A stretch of DNA of 43,647 bases, taken from the NCBI GenBank assembly GCA_964639325.1, contig CAZXDO010000024.1:1-43647 (forward strand). Direction: 5' to 3'. The position numbers were made by a program, and so were the translations under genes. Below the pieces are notes generated by a model, which ran no database searches, had not been told where the DNA came from, and was given only the letters and a program-made list of their open reading frames with translations. This document shows, one piece after another, positions 22,324 through 31,799 of this stretch (positions within the stretch are counted from its first letter, which is position 1; each line of letters opens with the position of its first letter). The stretch comes from DATGCT01 sp964639325. GTDB taxonomy: Bacteria; Patescibacteriota; Minisyncoccia; UBA6257; GWB1-50-10.

Positions 22324-25300
22324 ATGAACAAATTTACTCACTTACACGTACACTCCCATTACTCCATGTTAGATGGGCTGTCAAAAATTGAAGATATTGT
22401 TAAAAAAACTAAAGAACATGGAATGAAAGCCGTGGCCTTAACCGACCACGGTAACCTCTATGGTGCTATCGAATTTTATAAAAAAGCAAAAGCGGAAAAC
22501 ATCAAGCCAATTATGGGTCTTGAAGCGTATTACGCTCCGGAAAGCCGGAAAAAAAAGGATAAAACAAGTAGAAACCGCTACCACCTCACTCTTTTGGCAA
22601 AAAACAATACCGGCTGGAAAAACCTTCTTCAACTAGTTACCATATCAAACCTTGAAGGCTTTTATTACAAACCCCGCATTGACGACGAACTCCTTGAAAA
22701 ATATCACGAAGGGTTAATCTGTCTTTCCGGATGTATTTCCGGAGAAATTCCTTCTCTTGTTAAAAAGGAAAAAAAAGAAAAAGCAGAAAAAAGAGCAAAA
22801 TGGTTTAAATCCTTGTTCGGTGACGATTATTACATAGAACTCCAGAAAAACTATTCCGAACTTCATGAGGAATTGAAAAAACTTGCCAAGAAAATAGGTA
22901 GTAAAGTAGTGGCTACACAAGATTCCCATTACATTAATAAAGAAGATAAAGACGCCCACGAAATTCTTCTTGCCGTCCAAACAAAAAATGTAATTGAAAG
23001 TGATGATAGAATGTCCCTAAAAGATTTTGACCTTCATTTTGCCTCTACTGAAGAAATGACTGAATATTTCAAAGACACTCCGGAAGCAATAAAAACAACA
23101 GAAGAAATTGTTGATAAATGTAATGTTGAAATAAAACTTGGAGAAAACAAAATTCCTAAATTTGAAACACCAAATGGAGAAACTACCCAAGAATATCTTA
23201 CCAAACTAGCCAAAGAAGGGCTTTCTAAAAGATATGAAAAAGTTACTCCGGAGATTAAAGATCGCCTTAAAGCTGAGCTGGAAGTTATTAAAAAAACCGG
23301 CTTCGCCGATTACTTCTTAATCGTCCAAGATTTTGTCCAATGGGCTAAAAAAAGAGACATTGTGGTCGGTCCGGGAAGGGGTTCGGCTGCCGGAAGTTTA
23401 GTTTCTTACTCTATCGGCATTACCAATATTGACCCACTAAAATACGACCTCCTTTTTGAAAGATTTTTAAACCCTGAAAGGGTTCAAGTTCCCGATATTG
23501 ATATTGATTTTACTGATACAAGACGCGATGAAGTTATTGCTTACGTCCGTGAAAAATACGGCCAAAAAAACGTAGCTCAAATCATTACCTTTGGAACTAT
23601 GGCTGCTAGAGCTGCTATTCGTGATACCGGACGGGCCCTGGGATATTCATACGGATTTTGTGACAGAGTAGCCAAACTTATCCCCTTCCAAACAAACATC
23701 AAAGAAGCTCTTGATTCGGTTGATGAGCTTAAAGAAATGTACGAAACCGAAGAACAAGTTAAAAAATTAATTGACTCGGCCCTAAAACTGGAAGGAGTTG
23801 TCCGCCATGCTTCAGTTCATGCCTGCGGAGTAGTAATTTCTCCTAAACCCCTTCCCAACTATGTTCCTCTCCAAAAAGCTCCCCAAGGAGAAGACGCTAT
23901 TATTACCCAATTTGAAATGCATAGCGTGGAAGATCTCGGTATCCTTAAAATGGACTTTTTAGGACTCAAAAACCTCACTATTATAGAAGAAACTCTCCAA
24001 AGCATAAAAGAACAGCACAACAAAGAGATAGATATCAATAAAATACCTCTGGACGACAGAAAGACTTATCGACTCCTTCAAAAAGGTTTAACCGTAGGTG
24101 TTTTTCAGTTGGAAGGCCAAGGTATGCAACGTTATCTCAAAAAACTTCTCCCTTCTGAATTTGAAGACATTATCGCCATGGTTTCCCTTTATCGTCCCGG
24201 ACCCATGGAACTTATCCCTCACTACATAAAAAGGAAGTTTGGTGAAGAAAATGTTACTTTTCTTCATCCTAAACTTGAACCAATTCTCTCCCCTACTTAT
24301 GGCATAGGAATTTACCAAGAACAAATGATGAGAATAGCCCGAAACCTGGCCGGATATTCTCTTGGAGAGGCCGATGTTCTTCGAAAAGCGATTGGTAAAA
24401 AAATAAAATCACTCCTTGATAAGCAAAAAGTAAAACTTATAGAAGGAATGATAAAAAACGGCATTGAAGAAAAAACCGCTAAAAAAATATGGGACCTCTT
24501 TCCTCCCTTCGCCCGTTATGGTTTTAACAGATGTTTAACAGGGGATACTAAAATATACAACCCGGAAACCGGCAGTTTGGATGAAATAAAGGAAATCCAC
24601 CGGAAAGGAAAAGGGACGGTAGCCTCCATAAAAGAAAACTTTAAACTCGCAAAATACCCTGCTACCAAAACCTACTACAACGGAAAAAAGAAAGTTTGGA
24701 AAATAACTACCAAAAGTGGAAGAGAGATAACCGCTACCCCCAACCACCCCTTCTATACCGAAAGCGGCTGGCAAAATCTTGAAAACATAAAGGAAGGCGA
24801 TCGCCTTGCCGTCCCCCGCACACTTCCCGAACCAAAAAAGACAAAACCGGTAAAAAAACACAAACTTGCTCTTCTCGGCTACCTTATAGCAGAAGGGAAT
24901 CTCTGTCACCCCCACGGATTTTACTTCTACTCCAAAGAGGAAAACGAAATAAAGGACTATATTAAAAACCTGGAGAAATTCAAAAACACTGTTGGAAGAA
25001 TAGACCGAAGCAAATCCGCTGCCTCAGTCTACTCTAAAAGAAAGAATGTAAAAGAAAAATCGGAAGCCGTTGAATGGATTAATTCTCTGAGCATTAAAAA
25101 CAAAATTGCCATTGAAAAGAAATTCCCTGACTTTGTTTTTAACCTTTCCAACAAAGACCTTTCTATCTTAATCAGCAAAATGTTCCAAGGCGACGGATGC
25201 ATAAATAACAAGCGAGATCCTCAAATATTCTACGCCACCTCCTCAAAAAAACTGGCTAAAGAGCTCCAACACCTCCTTCTCCGTTTTAATATTCTCTCCA

Positions 25301-26757
25301 CTATCCACCAAAAAAATTTCAAATACCGGGAGGAGATAAAAAAAGGCTACACCGTAACCATCTCCCGCTACAACAACATTGAAAAGTTCATCAACGCCTT
25401 CAGTAAGCATTTCGTAGGCGAAAAGAAAAAAACATCCAAAAAAATCTTAAAAAAACATCCTATTATAAATAAAAAAATAAAAACCTGGTCCGCCAGAGGC
25501 AGTTTTGATACAATCCCTGTTTCCCTGGTCTTAAATGAAATCCGGGAGGTTGTAAAAACAAAAGCAGGTTCCTTTCGAAGTTTTTCAAATGAAACCGGCA
25601 TTTCCTGGCGCCTCTTTATGAAAGATAAAAAGAAAAAAGGATATCTAAGGGAAACTATCAACGAAATAGCGGAAAAAACCAGAAACGAAAATCTCTATAA
25701 TCACGCTCAATCAGACATCTATTGGGACAAAGTAGCAAAAATAGAATACGCAGGAGTCGAAGACACCTATGATCTTACTATCCCTAAAACCCACAACTTT
25801 GTAGCCAACGATATAATTTCCCACAACTCCCATGCCGCTTCCTACGCTACTATTGCCTACCAAACCGCTTACCTCAAAGCCCGCTACCCAATTGAGTTTA
25901 CCACTGCCCTCCTAAATGTTTCCGGTAATGATATTGAAAGAATAAGTTTTCTCATCGGTGAGTCGCGCCGCTTGGGCATTGAAGTTCTTCCTCCGGATAT
26001 AAACCAAAGCTATCGCAACTTTACCATAGACGAGGAAAATATCCGCTTTGGCCTTCTTGCCGTCAAAAACATCGGCGGAAATATTGCTGATGCAATAATA
26101 GCAAAAAGAAGAGAAGGAGGTCCCTACCAAAACATCTCTGACTTTCTTTCCCGCGTCCACCATCATGATTTAAACAAAAAATCACTAGAGAGTTTAATAA
26201 AATGCGGAGCCTTTGATAATTTTGAAAGCGACAGAGGAAAGCTCCTTGCCAATATAGAAGAAATGCTTAGATTTAAAGAAGCTGTCAGAAAAAAGATGGA
26301 TAGTAATCAAGGAGATCTTTTTGGTAAAAAATCATCAATTACTCTTAAACTTAAACCGGCTAGAGAAAAGGTTGATAAAAATAAAATTCTAGCTTGGGAA
26401 AAAGAACTTTTAGGTCTCTACCTTACCGACCACCCTTTTATTAAATACAAAAACAAACTTTCAAGCTGGGTAAAACCAATAGGAGAAATAACCCAAAATG
26501 GTGCCGGCGGAAGCAAGTATTATATAACGGCAGGACTTATTTCTTCCGTTAAAAAAATACTTACCAAAAACGGAAAACTTATGCTTTTTGTAAAACTTGA
26601 AGATGAAAAAGATTCTATCGAAATACTTGTTTTTAATAATACCTTTCAAGAAAACAGCAAAGTTTGGGAAGAAAATAAAATAGTCCTTGTAAAAGGAAAA
26701 TTATCAAGCCGAGATAACGACCCTAAACTTATCTGTAATCAAGTTAAGGAACTTTAA
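22324..26757 (+). CDS. dnaE: DNA polymerase III alpha subunit, intein-containing precursor
   Basis: Replicative polymerase. The 1477-residue precursor starts with a PHP domain (HLHVHSHYSMLDGLSK, ALTDHGNLYGAIEF), followed by the polymerase core GPGRGSAAGSLV and catalytic PDIDIDFTD. A 432-residue intein (residues 737-1168) interrupts GFNR/SHAASYA, a conserved DnaE site. After it come the remaining fingers, a helix-hairpin-helix region and an OB fold (GLISSVKKILTKNGKLMLFVKLED). Mature length is 1045 residues, somewhat short for DnaE1. Splicing is essential for a functional enzyme. Confidence 0.96.
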   Translation: MNKFTHLHVHSHYSMLDGLSKIEDIVKKTKEHGMKAVALTDHGNLYGAIEFYKKAKAENIKPIMGLEAYYAPESRKKKDKTSRNRYHLTLLAKNNTGWKNLLQLVTISNLEGFYYKPRIDDELLEKYHEGLICLSGCISGEIPSLVKKEKKEKAEKRAKWFKSLFGDDYYIELQKNYSELHEELKKLAKKIGSKVVATQDSHYINKEDKDAHEILLAVQTKNVIESDDRMSLKDFDLHFASTEEMTEYFKDTPEAIKTTEEIVDKCNVEIKLGENKIPKFETPNGETTQEYLTKLAKEGLSKRYEKVTPEIKDRLKAELEVIKKTGFADYFLIVQDFVQWAKKRDIVVGPGRGSAAGSLVSYSIGITNIDPLKYDLLFERFLNPERVQVPDIDIDFTDTRRDEVIAYVREKYGQKNVAQIITFGTMAARAAIRDTGRALGYSYGFCDRVAKLIPFQTNIKEALDSVDELKEMYETEEQVKKLIDSALKLEGVVRHASVHACGVVISPKPLPNYVPLQKAPQGEDAIITQFEMHSVEDLGILKMDFLGLKNLTIIEETLQSIKEQHNKEIDINKIPLDDRKTYRLLQKGLTVGVFQLEGQGMQRYLKKLLPSEFEDIIAMVSLYRPGPMELIPHYIKRKFGEENVTFLHPKLEPILSPTYGIGIYQEQMMRIARNLAGYSLGEADVLRKAIGKKIKSLLDKQKVKLIEGMIKNGIEEKTAKKIWDLFPPFARYGFNRCLTGDTKIYNPETGSLDEIKEIHRKGKGTVASIKENFKLAKYPATKTYYNGKKKVWKITTKSGREITATPNHPFYTESGWQNLENIKEGDRLAVPRTLPEPKKTKPVKKHKLALLGYLIAEGNLCHPHGFYFYSKEENEIKDYIKNLEKFKNTVGRIDRSKSAASVYSKRKNVKEKSEAVEWINSLSIKNKIAIEKKFPDFVFNLSNKDLSILISKMFQGDGCINNKRDPQIFYATSSKKLAKELQHLLLRFNILSTIHQKNFKYREEIKKGYTVTISRYNNIEKFINAFSKHFVGEKKKTSKKILKKHPIINKKIKTWSARGSFDTIPVSLVLNEIREVVKTKAGSFRSFSNETGISWRLFMKDKKKKGYLRETINEIAEKTRNENLYNHAQSDIYWDKVAKIEYAGVEDTYDLTIPKTHNFVANDIISHNSHAASYATIAYQTAYLKARYPIEFTTALLNVSGNDIERISFLIGESRRLGIEVLPPDINQSYRNFTIDEENIRFGLLAVKNIGGNIADAIIAKRREGGPYQNISDFLSRVHHHDLNKKSLESLIKCGAFDNFESDRGKLLANIEEMLRFKEAVRKKMDSNQGDLFGKKSSITLKLKPAREKVDKNKILAWEKELLGLYLTDHPFIKYKNKLSSWVKPIGEITQNGAGGSKYYITAGLISSVKKILTKNGKLMLFVKLEDEKDSIEILVFNNTFQENSKVWEENKIVLVKGKLSSRDNDPKLICNQVKEL
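24532..25827 (+). other. DnaE intein with LAGLIDADG endonuclease
   Basis: In-frame insertion starting with Cys (CLTGDTKIYN) and ending HN before Ser+1. Block B is TPNHPFY (about residues 805-811 of the precursor). The C-terminal splicing blocks are EDTYDLTIPKTHNFVANDI and ISHN. The endonuclease has two LAGLIDADG helices, LLGYLIAEGNL (about 850) and LISKMFQGDGC (about 950), each with its acidic residue (Glu or Asp), so it may still be active. All splicing residues (Cys1, block B His, penultimate His, Asn, Ser+1) are present. Confidence 0.95.
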
Positions 26758-26955
26758 CGAAATTAAAGTTCTAAATTTCAAGTTCCAAATTACAAATAAC
26801 AAATAAATCTCAAATTACAATAACCGAACTCTCAAAAGGTTTGGAATTTGGAATTTGAAGTTTGGAATTTATTTGAAATTTGGTGCTTGTTATTTGGTGC
26901 TTTTCCAACATCATTCACCTTGTTTCTTCAATAATTATTTGTAATAATATTCACA
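26758..26955. repeat. AT-rich CAAATTCC-type inverted repeat region
   Basis: The spacer between dnaE and thrS holds many variants of CAAATT(A/T)CAAA on the left (26775-26820) and their complements TTTGGAATTTG on the right (26840-26905), forming a long imperfect inverted repeat around 26825. No reading frame is supported here. I recall similar tracts in spacers of other Patescibacteria, but that was not checked. Confidence 0.55.
26920..26947 (+). promoter_or_regulatory. thrS promoter (near-leaderless)
   Basis: TTGTTT (26920-26925), 16 bp, TAATAA (26942-26947), 8 nt before the ATG. Confidence 0.45.
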
Positions 26956-28743
26956 ATGTCTACAAATCAGAAAAAAATAGACCATATCCGCCATTCCTTG
27001 GCCCATCTTTTAGCTGCAGCAGTTCTTGAAAAATACCCGAGAACAAAGCTGGGAATAGGACCAACAATAGAAAATGGTTTCTATTATGATTTTCTTTTCC
27101 CTGAAGGAGTTTCTTTAAACGAGGAAAATCTCCAAGAATTGGGGGATAAAATAAAAGAATACATTAAAGAAGGCCTTCCTTTTTCAGGAGAAAAAATATC
27201 TGAAGAAGAAGCTAAAAAACTTTTTTCCAACCAACCTTTTAAGTTGGATCTAATAGAAGAATATATCTCGGAAGGAAGTGAGCTTTCTATCTATAAAACC
27301 GGAGAAATCTTTACAGACCTTTGCCGTGGCGGACATGTTGAAAACACTAAAGAAATAAATCCCGACGCTTTTAAATTGATAAATATAGCCGGTGCGTATT
27401 GGCGAGGCGATGAATCAAACCAAATGCTCACCCGCATTTACGGTCTGGCTTTTGAATCAAAAAAAGGACTTGATGAGTATCTTGTTTCGTTAGAAGAAGC
27501 GGAAAAAAGAGACCACCGAAAAATAGGGCGGGATCTTGAACTTTTTATGATAGATGAAAACATCGGCCAAGGCCTTGTTCTTTGGCTGCCTAAGGGAGCC
27601 AAAATGAGAAAAATAATAGAAGATTATTTATATGAAGAACTGGCCGGGGCTGACTACCAATGGCTCTACACTCCTCACATTGCAAACCGAAAACTTTGGG
27701 AAATATCAGGCCATTGGAATTTCTATAATGAAAGTATGTATCCCCCTATAGAAATAGGCCGCAGCTTGGAAGATGTCCAAAAGAATGTAGAAGGAAAAAC
27801 AAAAGAAGAATATCTTTTGAAACCAATGAACTGTCCTTTTCATATTCAAGTTTATAATTCAAAAATAAGAAGTTACAACGATTTACCCATAAAATACGCT
27901 GAGTTGGGAACGGTATACCGCTATGAAAGATCCGGCACTCTCCACGGCCTTACCCGAGTCCGCGGCTTTACCCAAGATGATGCCCATATCTTCTGCCACC
28001 CCGAACAAATGCCTGAAGAGCTTTCCAAGCTGGTAAGCCACGGCTTAAAGATGTTAAAAGATTTTGGTTTCTCTGACTTTAATATTTATCTTTCAACCAA
28101 ACCTGAAAAATACGCCGGCAAAGATAAGGATTGGGAAACTGCCACCAAAGAATTAGAAAATGTTTTAAAAGAACAAAACATAGAATACAAAATTGACGAG
28201 GGTGGAGGTGTTTTCTACGGACCTAAAATAGATATAAAAATAAAAGATTCTCTAGGAAGAGAATGGCAGTGTACTACCATCCAATTTGATTTTAATCTTC
28301 CTGAAAGATTTAATATAAACTTTATAAACAAGCATGGTGAAAAAGAAAGACCCTTTATGATCCACCGCGCTCTTCTTGGTTCAATGGAGAGATTTTTTGG
28401 CGTTCTCATAGAACACTATGCCGGCGACTTCCCTGCCTGGCTTGCTCCCACACAAACCCTTATCCTTCCTGTCAGCGAAGAATACAAAGAATACGGTAAA
28501 GAAATAAAGGAAACCTTAAAGAATAAAAATATAAGAGCTGAGTTAGATGAATCCGATGAAACTCTCGGTAAAAAAATAAGAAATGCTGAAATCCAAAAAA
28601 TCCCTTATATCCTCGTAGTTGGAAAGAAAGAAAAAGAAAGTAATACTGTCAACGTAAGAAAAAGACACGAAAAAGAAAGTAAGAGTTTAGAATTAGAAAA
28701 ATTTATAGAAAATATCTCTAAAGAAATTAAAAATAAAAATTAG
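26956..28743 (+). CDS. thrS: Threonyl-tRNA synthetase without TGS domain
   Basis: Class II synthetase. It begins at once with the editing domain (HIRHSLAHLLAAAV with HxxxH, later CRGGHVENT), so the N-terminal TGS domain of about 60 residues found in typical ThrRS is absent; 595 residues against about 640. The catalytic core shows MNCPFHIQVY, motif 2 RYERSGTLHGLTRVRGFTQDDAHIF and motif 3 HRALLGSMERFFGVLIEHY. The C-terminal anticodon-binding domain is complete. A terminator follows at 28762-28799. Confidence 0.95.
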   Translation: MSTNQKKIDHIRHSLAHLLAAAVLEKYPRTKLGIGPTIENGFYYDFLFPEGVSLNEENLQELGDKIKEYIKEGLPFSGEKISEEEAKKLFSNQPFKLDLIEEYISEGSELSIYKTGEIFTDLCRGGHVENTKEINPDAFKLINIAGAYWRGDESNQMLTRIYGLAFESKKGLDEYLVSLEEAEKRDHRKIGRDLELFMIDENIGQGLVLWLPKGAKMRKIIEDYLYEELAGADYQWLYTPHIANRKLWEISGHWNFYNESMYPPIEIGRSLEDVQKNVEGKTKEEYLLKPMNCPFHIQVYNSKIRSYNDLPIKYAELGTVYRYERSGTLHGLTRVRGFTQDDAHIFCHPEQMPEELSKLVSHGLKMLKDFGFSDFNIYLSTKPEKYAGKDKDWETATKELENVLKEQNIEYKIDEGGGVFYGPKIDIKIKDSLGREWQCTTIQFDFNLPERFNINFINKHGEKERPFMIHRALLGSMERFFGVLIEHYAGDFPAWLAPTQTLILPVSEEYKEYGKEIKETLKNKNIRAELDESDETLGKKIRNAEIQKIPYILVVGKKEKESNTVNVRKRHEKESKSLELEKFIENISKEIKNKN

Positions 28744-28761
28744 CTGAATTCTTATACATCA

Positions 28762-28799
28762 AAAATCAACAGCCGGAAAATTTCCCGGCTGTTGATTTT
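28762..28799 (+). terminator. thrS terminator
   Basis: An approximately 15-bp stem (core ATCAACAGCCGG and complement) with an 8-nt loop starts 19 bp after the stop and ends in TTTTA. Confidence 0.85.
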
Positions 28800-28820
28800 A
28801 TCTATCTCCTATACAATAAT
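28792..28820 (+). promoter_or_regulatory. miaA promoter (near-leaderless)
   Basis: TTGATT (28792-28797), 17 bp, AATAAT (28815-28820), 9 nt before the ATG. The -35 overlaps the thrS terminator stem. Confidence 0.4.
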
Positions 28821-28829
28821 CTTTTTAAA

Positions 28830-29753
28830 ATGACTAAAAAATACAAAATATTAGTTATTGTTGGACCTACCGCTTCAGGAAAAAGCGACTTGGCAGTTAA
28901 AATAGCCAAAGAATTCAATGGGGAAATAATTTCAGCCGATTCCCGTCAAGTGTACAAAGGGATGGATATCGGCACGGCCAAAGTTCCTCTTATTAAAAAA
29001 GACGATAAACTTTACTACAAAAATATTCGCCACCACCTTATTGACATCGTGAAACCCAATAAACAATTTACGGTCCGGCAATACAAATCCTTAGGACAAA
29101 AAGCTATTAAAGATATAGTAAAAAGAAAAAAACTTCCCATAATTGCCGGCGGAACCGGTTTCTATATTGACACCTTAATTTACAATCTCCAAATACCAGA
29201 AATTCCACCCCAAGAAGAACTGAGAGAAAAATTGTATAAAAAAAGCACCCAAGAACTATACAAAGAACTTGAAAAACTAGATCTCGAGAGAGCTAAAGAC
29301 ATAAATAAAAACAATAAACAAAAAATAATCCGAGCTTTGGAAATAATAAAAACCACAGGAAAAACAATTCCGAAAATAATAAAACCGGATTCCCCTTATA
29401 ACCCTCTCTTTATCGGACTCAAATGTGAAAGAGACAAGTTAAAAGAAAAAATAAAAAATCGTTTGGAAAAAAGGCTAAAGAACAACAATCTTGTAAAAGA
29501 AATTAAAAATCTTCATGAAAGTAGAATTTCTTGGAAACGTCTGGAATCATTTGGGCTCGAGTATCGCTATGTCGCCCAATATCTTCAAAATAAAATTTCT
29601 GGAGAAGAAATGAAGGAAAAAATAATAAACGAAAGCTATAAATATGCCAAACGCCAGATGACTTGGTTCAAAAGAAACAAAAAAATTTACTGGTTTAACC
29701 AAGAAAACAAAGATGAAACCTTTACTTTAATTCAAAACTTTTTAAAAAAGTAA
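28830..29753 (+). CDS. miaA: tRNA dimethylallyltransferase
   Basis: Adds an isopentenyl group to A37 of tRNAs reading UNN codons. 307 residues with the P-loop GPTASGKSDLA, ADSRQVYKGMDIGTAK, HHLIDI, IAGGTGFYIDTLIY and the C-terminal YAKRQMTWFKRN. Its stop codon TAA opens into the dispersed hairpin repeat at 29752. It is convergent with gatB. Confidence 0.95.
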   Translation: MTKKYKILVIVGPTASGKSDLAVKIAKEFNGEIISADSRQVYKGMDIGTAKVPLIKKDDKLYYKNIRHHLIDIVKPNKQFTVRQYKSLGQKAIKDIVKRKKLPIIAGGTGFYIDTLIYNLQIPEIPPQEELREKLYKKSTQELYKELEKLDLERAKDINKNNKQKIIRALEIIKTTGKTIPKIIKPDSPYNPLFIGLKCERDKLKEKIKNRLEKRLKNNNLVKEIKNLHESRISWKRLESFGLEYRYVAQYLQNKISGEEMKEKIINESYKYAKRQMTWFKRNKKIYWFNQENKDETFTLIQNFLKK

Positions 29754-29780
29754 CTTGGGGGTGTCGGGAACCCCCAAGTT
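29752..29780. repeat. Dispersed hairpin repeat, copy 3, between miaA and gatB
   Basis: AACTTGGGGGT (29752-29762) pairs with its complement (29770-29780) around the loop GTCGGGA. This matches the hairpins at 1641 and 4718, including the loop, in reverse orientation. No DnaA box adjoins this copy. It overlaps the miaA stop and may serve both convergent genes as a terminator. Confidence 0.75.
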
Positions 29781-29805
29781 GATATGAATAAGTAAATTTA
29801 TTTAG

Positions 29806-31218
29806 TTATTTCCTTAAAGAATTTTTTAGGGCTTCTGCAGCTTTTTCGGGATCAGCCTGTCCCCTGCTTTTAGCCATTACTTGTCCTACCAAAAATTTTA
29901 AAACTTCCTCTTTTCCTTTTTTATAATCTAAAACTGCTTTTTCATTTACCAAAATAACTTCTTTAACAAAATTTTCCAACTCCCCGCCTTCGCCAATAAC
30001 ATCAAAGCCTCCTTCTTTTTTAATATCACTCGGATCTCTGCCTGTTTCAATCATTTTTAAAAGCATATTTTTAGCAAGCTTACTTGAAAGATCTCCACTT
30101 AAAGTCATATAAACAAATTCAGCAAAATTTTCCGGGGATATCTTTAAATCTTTAAACTTTATACCCTTATCACTCATTAAGCCCCTTAGTTCCCCAACAA
30201 AGTAGTTATAGAGAGATTTTACATTTGCCCCTTTATCAAAGGTCTTTAATTCTGAAACGGCTTCTTCAAAATATTCCGATTCTTCTCTTCGGCTGATTAA
30301 AATCTCCACCTCCTCTTTAGCAAGGTTAAATTGATTTACAAACCTTTTTCTCTTCTCTTCTGGAAGTTCGGGCAAATCAAGTTTAATTTTCTTCAAGTCC
30401 CAATCTTTAAGATCTAAAGGAGGCAGGTCCGGCTCAGGAAAATAACGATAATCATGAGACTCCTCCTTACTTCTTTGAGAAAAAGTTTTTTGTTTTTTTT
30501 CGTCCCAACCTCTCGTTTCCTGCTCTATTTTTTTGCTTTCCAAAAGCATTTCTTTTTGTCTTTCTGTTTCATATTTAATTGCCGAAAACACAGCCCTAAA
30601 AGAATTAATATTTTTTAACTCTACTTTTGTTCCCATATCAAGACTTATATTTGCCTCTACTCTCATTTCCCCCTTTTCCATATCTGCGTTTGAAATTCCA
30701 ATATACCGTAAAATAAGCTGAAGTTCTTTAGCAAATTCTACTGTTTCCTCAGCGCTTCTAATATCAGGTTCAGTAACTAACTCCATAAGCGGAGTGCCTG
30801 CTCGGTTATAGTCAACCAAACTGGAATCTTCTTTCGAATGAACCAAGCTTCCGGCGTCTTCTTCCAAATGAATTCTAGTTATTCTCACGCCCTTAAGGTT
30901 ACCTCCTGAAACAAGAGGTCTGTCATATTGAGAAGTTTGAAAACCTTTAGGAAGATCGGGGTAAAAATAACTTTTGCGGTCAAAATTTGTTTCTTTTGCT
31001 ATTTCCCCTCCTATGGCAATTCCGCACATTATCACCTTTCTAACCGCTTCTTTGTTTATGACCGGCAAAGTTCCGGGATGAGCTAAACAAATTGGACAAA
31101 CATTTACATTAGGATGTTTTTCGTTTGAGTCGTTGCGGCAAGGACAAAACATTTTAGTTTCTGTATCTAATCTTACGTGTATTTCAAGTCCTATAGTTGG
31201 TTGATATTCTTTAGGCAT
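29806..31218 (-). CDS. gatB: Asp-tRNA(Asn)/Glu-tRNA(Gln) amidotransferase subunit B
   Basis: tRNA-binding kinase/transamidase subunit of GatCAB, converting Glu-tRNA-Gln to Gln-tRNA-Gln. 470 residues with GLEIHVRLDTETKMFCPC, CPICLAHPGTLPVIN, FDRKSYFYPDLPKGFQTSQY, EEDAGSLVHS and a C-terminal YqeY-like tail (VGQVMAKSRGQADPEKA). Two Cys pairs (CPC, CPIC) suggest a zinc site. gatA and gatC are not in the window. The start is placed at 31218 because TATAAT ends exactly 7 nt before it; an in-frame ATG at 31227 overlaps that box. Confidence 0.95.
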   Translation of the reverse strand: MPKEYQPTIGLEIHVRLDTETKMFCPCRNDSNEKHPNVNVCPICLAHPGTLPVINKEAVRKVIMCGIAIGGEIAKETNFDRKSYFYPDLPKGFQTSQYDRPLVSGGNLKGVRITRIHLEEDAGSLVHSKEDSSLVDYNRAGTPLMELVTEPDIRSAEETVEFAKELQLILRYIGISNADMEKGEMRVEANISLDMGTKVELKNINSFRAVFSAIKYETERQKEMLLESKKIEQETRGWDEKKQKTFSQRSKEESHDYRYFPEPDLPPLDLKDWDLKKIKLDLPELPEEKRKRFVNQFNLAKEEVEILISRREESEYFEEAVSELKTFDKGANVKSLYNYFVGELRGLMSDKGIKFKDLKISPENFAEFVYMTLSGDLSSKLAKNMLLKMIETGRDPSDIKKEGGFDVIGEGGELENFVKEVILVNEKAVLDYKKGKEEVLKFLVGQVMAKSRGQADPEKAAEALKNSLRK

Positions 31219-31225
31219 ATAATTC

Positions 31226-31231
31226 ATTATA
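31226..31231 (-). promoter_or_regulatory. -10 element of gatB (leaderless)
   Basis: A perfect TATAAT on the minus strand, 7 nt before the ATG at 31218, preceded by TATG. -35 weak. Confidence 0.55.
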
Positions 31232-31300
31232 CATAATTTCCAAAAATGAAAAATAAAAGAAGAGATAAATATTTTTTATAGTTATTAAAAAATAAGAAAT

Positions 31301-31321
31301 TCGGGGTGTTAAACACCCCGA
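31301..31321 (-). terminator. Terminator of the gyrB-secE-nusG-rplK unit
   Basis: The stem TCGGGGTGT/ACACCCCGA with loop TAA, 42 bp past the rplK stop, is followed on the minus strand by a T-rich stretch (ATTTCTTATTTTTT). Confidence 0.75.
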
Positions 31322-31363
31322 TATTAGTAAATTAATACAAACAATTCCTTCCCAAAAATATAG

Positions 31364-31789
31364 TTATTCCTCAACGGAAATACCCATATTTTTAGCCGTG
31401 CCTTCAATAATTTTCATTGCTGCCTCTATATCATTAGCGTTTAAATCTTCCATTTTTCTCTCAGCAATTTTTCTTAAATCTTCTTTTGTTATTGTAGCTA
31501 CTTTTTTCTTTCGAGAGTCCCCGGAACCCTTTTCAATTCCAGCTGCTTTCTTTAATAAATAAGAAGCCGGAGGAGTCATCAATCTCATATCAAAACTCCT
31601 ATCTTCGTATATAGTTACCTCTACGGGGATAAGCTCACCGCCCATATCTTTAGTTTCTTCATTAAACTGGCTTACAAAACCACCTATATTAACACCATGC
31701 TGACCCAAGGCCGGTCCTGTAGGAGGAGCCGGTGTAGCCTGACCGGCCGGAATCTGAAGTTTTAATACTGCTTTAATTTTTTTTGCCAT
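31364..31789 (-). CDS. rplK: Ribosomal protein uL11
   Basis: 50S stalk-base protein contacting EF-G and release factors. 141 residues, the standard length: KAVLKLQIPAGQATPAPPTGPALGQHGVNI, DRSFDMRLMTPPASYLLKKAAG, and an end at GTAKNMGISVEE. The start is the ATG at 31789, 10 bp after nusG; an upstream in-frame extension into nusG is not conserved. A terminator follows, so rplA, which normally comes next, is not in this operon. Confidence 0.96.
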   Translation of the reverse strand: MAKKIKAVLKLQIPAGQATPAPPTGPALGQHGVNIGGFVSQFNEETKDMGGELIPVEVTIYEDRSFDMRLMTPPASYLLKKAAGIEKGSGDSRKKKVATITKEDLRKIAERKMEDLNANDIEAAMKIIEGTAKNMGISVEE

Positions 31790-31799
31790 ATTTTTTAAA

